In this document: piece after piece, positions 5,606 through 7,208 of the stretch
Layout: every line of letters begins with the position of its first letter
How positions within the stretch are numbered: position 1 is the first letter of the stretch
Origin: Robiginitomaculum sp.
GTDB lineage: Bacteria; Pseudomonadota; Alphaproteobacteria; Caulobacterales; Maricaulaceae
Reading direction: 5' to 3'
DNA: 7,208 bases
NCBI GenBank assembly: GCA_027071965.1
Contig: JALSYJ010000316.1
Span: 1-7,208, forward strand
Program-made: the position numbers and the translations under genes
Notes under the pieces: model-generated
Seen by the model: the letters and a program-made list of their open reading frames with translations, nothing else
The model's database searches: none
What the model was told of the DNA's origin: nothing

Positions 5606-6323
5606 GGATTTGCGGCAGCTCACGCGCCCGTTCCTGATCAAGATAGCGCACGGAAACCGGTTTTTGATCCGGGCCTAACTCGATGAGCAGCGGATTGCCG
5701 GTTGGAATCTCCACATTGACTATTTGTGCATCGGCCACCGAGAACAGGTATTTTATCAATGCCCGCAAAGAATTGCCATGAGCAGAAATCAGCAGGTTTT
5801 GCCCTCTGGCCAATTCCGGCTCTATTTTATTTTGGTAATAGGGCAGAACCCTTTCAAGAGTTGTTTTTAAGGATTCTGTCCTTGGCAGCACATTTGGCGG
5901 CAATTGGGCATATCTGCGGTCTTTGCAGGGGTTTAAGGGATTATCCCACTCAATTGGCGGCGGCGGAATGTCATATGACCTGCGCCAGATATGAACCTGT
6001 TCGGCACCATGCTTTTTGGCAGTTTCTGCCTTATCAAGTCCGGTAAGGCCACCATAATGACGTTCATTTAGCCGGTAATCCTTGGTTACAGGCAGCCAGC
6101 AGGTATTCATCTGTGTTAATGCCAGCCACAAGGTTCTAATGGCGCGGGTTTGCACCGAGCAAAATGCCTGATCAAATTCAATAGAGCTTTGCATCAGCAA
6201 GTCTCCGGCTTTCATGGCTTCAGCCTCGCCGGTTTCGGTTAAATCCACATCCACCCAGCCGGTAAAGCGATTGGCCAGGTTCCACTTACTTTGACCATGG
6301 CGGAGTAATACAAGTACTGACAT
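5601..6323 (-). CDS. gpmA: 2,3-bisphosphoglycerate-dependent phosphoglycerate mutase
   Basis: GpmA interconverts 3-phosphoglycerate and 2-phosphoglycerate in lower glycolysis and gluconeogenesis, using a phosphohistidine intermediate in the cytoplasm. The 240-residue product shows the histidine-phosphatase fold: RHGQSKWN (8-15) with catalytic His9, NRFTGWVDVDLTETG (18-32), substrate Arg60 in QTRAIRTLW, RLNERHYGGLTGLDKAE (84-100) with acid Glu87, WRRSYDIPPP (113-122), and SAHGNSLRALIKYL (180-193) with the second His at 182, then IPTGNPLLIEL (206-216). All key residues of the cofactor-dependent family are present. The Lys in SKWN differs from the more common Glu/Gln, outside the catalytic set. 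The ATG at 6323 gives the normal N-terminus and has only a weak GGAA upstream. It is divergent from the phosphohexomutase and followed on the same strand by the Hpt gene. Confidence 0.96.
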   Translation of the reverse strand: MSVLVLLRHGQSKWNLANRFTGWVDVDLTETGEAEAMKAGDLLMQSSIEFDQAFCSVQTRAIRTLWLALTQMNTCWLPVTKDYRLNERHYGGLTGLDKAETAKKHGAEQVHIWRRSYDIPPPPIEWDNPLNPCKDRRYAQLPPNVLPRTESLKTTLERVLPYYQNKIEPELARGQNLLISAHGNSLRALIKYLFSVADAQIVNVEIPTGNPLLIELGPDQKPVSVRYLDQERARELPQIP

Positions 6324-6367
6324 CTGGTTTTTCCATTGTTTTAGGGCATAAGAATCACGGCAAGGTC

Positions 6368-6396
6368 AAAATCAGGCTTGCACCGGGGCCTGTCAA
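6368..6396 (-). promoter_or_regulatory. Putative promoter of gpmA
   Basis: On the minus strand a perfect TTGACA -35 box (6396-6391) is followed after 17 nt by GATTTT (6373-6368), a poor -10 with 3 of 6 matches. The start would be near 6361, about 38 nt before the gpmA ATG. The perfect -35 and the position support it; the -10 does not. Confidence 0.4.
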
Positions 6397-6422
6397 TTGG
6401 CAATACCAAGCAAATTCCCTAC

Positions 6423-6428
6423 GGAGAG
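6423..6428 (+). promoter_or_regulatory. Ribosome binding site of the phosphohexomutase gene
   Basis: GGAGAG lies 5 nt before the ATG at 6434 and supports that start. Confidence 0.7.
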
Positions 6429-6433
6429 CTGTT

Positions 6434-7208
6434 ATGCCTGTACCCAAGTCAGATTTGCAACCAAATACGCTGGAGTTTGAAACCGAGGCCCTAATCAAAC
6501 CCACAGGTTTTCGCGAATATGATGCAAGATGGTGGTTTGGTCGCCCGGATTCGTCTCGCGCGCCAGAGATCAATTTGCCGGGTATTCAGGCTTTGGGGAT
6601 GGGACTTGGCACATTGATATATGAATTGGGCAAAAGCCCTGAAATTGTGGTTGGTCAGGATTATCGCAGCTATTCAACTTCGATAAAACAGGCTCTGATT
6701 ATTGGCCTGATGAGCGCCGGTGTCAAAGTCCATGATATCGGTCTGGCCTTATCTCCTACGGCCTATTACGCCCAGTTTGATCTGGACGTTGATTGTGTAG
6801 CCATGGTTACGGCAAGTCATAATGAAAATGGTTGGACCGGGGTAAAGATGGGGGTGGAGCGTCCTCTCACCTTTGGCCCTGAGGAGATGAACCGCCTAAA
6901 AGAAATTGTCCTAGGTGATGCCGGTAAGGCTCGCGCTGGCGGGGAATATGTTCTTACAACCGGGGTCAGGGAACGTTATATGGCGGACTTGGTGGCTAAT
7001 ATCAAAATATCTCGTCGCCTAAAAGTCGTGGCCGCCTGTGGCAATGGCACGGCGGCAGCGTTTGCGACAAAGGTTTTGCGCCAAGCCGGGGTGGAAGTGA
7101 TACCAATGGACTGCACCTTAGATCACAGCTTTCCAAACTATAATCCCAATCCAGAGGATATGAAAATGCTCCATGCAATGGCGGCAAAGGTCAAAGCAAC
7201 TGGCGCCG
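6434..7208 (+). CDS. Phosphomannomutase/phosphoglucomutase, 3' end cut by window
   Basis: This alpha-D-phosphohexomutase would interconvert the 1- and 6-phosphates of mannose or glucose, supplying precursors of polysaccharides and lipopolysaccharide. The 258 visible codons cover domain 1 and much of domain 2 (whole proteins are usually about 460-500 residues). Seen are GFREYDARWWFG (25-36), VVGQDYRSYS (72-81), LALSPTAYYAQF (104-115), the active-site loop TASHNENGWTGVKMG (126-140) with phosphoserine Ser128, and ACGNGTAAAFA (201-211). The DGDGDR metal loop and the sugar-binding motif that would separate mannose from glucose preference lie beyond the edge, so I give no gene symbol. The overall pattern resembles alphaproteobacterial phosphomannomutases. 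A short extra segment around residues 37-45 (RPDSSRAPE) follows WWFG. The ATG at 6434 is supported by GGAGAG. Divergent from gpmA. Confidence 0.95.
   Translation, partial: MPVPKSDLQPNTLEFETEALIKPTGFREYDARWWFGRPDSSRAPEINLPGIQALGMGLGTLIYELGKSPEIVVGQDYRSYSTSIKQALIIGLMSAGVKVHDIGLALSPTAYYAQFDLDVDCVAMVTASHNENGWTGVKMGVERPLTFGPEEMNRLKEIVLGDAGKARAGGEYVLTTGVRERYMADLVANIKISRRLKVVAACGNGTAAAFATKVLRQAGVEVIPMDCTLDHSFPNYNPNPEDMKMLHAMAAKVKATGA

Noticed and set aside
6324..6433. Plus-strand promoter for the phosphohexomutase gene
   Set aside because: TTGCAC with CAATAC 17 nt later is the best pair, but the -10 matches only 2 of 6; not strong enough to list.

Overview
The window looks like ordinary chromosome of an alphaproteobacterium with moderate GC (about half, judged by eye). 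The pointers are the gene order ffh-rpsP-rimM-trmD, a bS16 protein with a long Ala/Glu/Lys-rich tail, an Ffh with DTRRPAA and a TRID-type G4 motif, and a phosphomannomutase/phosphoglucomutase of the type I associate with alphaproteobacteria (active-site loop TASHNENGWTG). No transposase, integrase, CRISPR array, tRNA or rRNA is visible, and I cannot name a genus.

Layout. Positions 1-3204, minus strand: a translation and protein-targeting cluster read as ffh (SRP GTPase), rpsP (bS16), rimM (30S maturation) and trmD (tRNA m1G37 methyltransferase, cut by the left edge). The genes are 36-42 nt apart, and rimM and trmD overlap by 8 nt. Positions 3205-3437: a 233-nt gene-free stretch before ffh with nested inverted repeats and a minus-strand promoter-like element. 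It is a candidate structured RNA or long leader, and it does not carry the signature motif of SRP RNA. Positions 3438-3821, minus strand: a small, probably membrane-anchored protein of unknown function. Positions 3822-3954: a divergent control region in which one perfect 17-bp palindrome contains the putative -35 boxes of both flanking genes. Positions 3955-5040, plus strand: a soluble diiron-carboxylate protein of the ferritin/RNR-R2-like superfamily. Positions 5095-5523, minus strand: an Hpt-domain phosphotransfer protein. Positions 5601-6323, minus strand: gpmA, 2,3-bisphosphoglycerate-dependent phosphoglycerate mutase. Positions 6434-7208, plus strand: the start of a phosphohexomutase, cut by the right edge.

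How the genes work together. The minus-strand cluster serves ribosome biogenesis, decoding fidelity and co-translational membrane targeting. gpmA and the phosphohexomutase diverge from a 110-bp region and belong to central sugar metabolism (lower glycolysis, and sugar phosphates for glycans and envelope). The diiron gene and the small membrane-protein gene are probably co-regulated through the shared palindrome, but no regulator gene lies in the window.

Most worth following up are the bidirectional operator at 3847-3909, the diiron enzyme it controls (which has a Tyr in the register of the R2 radical tyrosine), and the folded segment upstream of ffh. Nothing here proves a new system.
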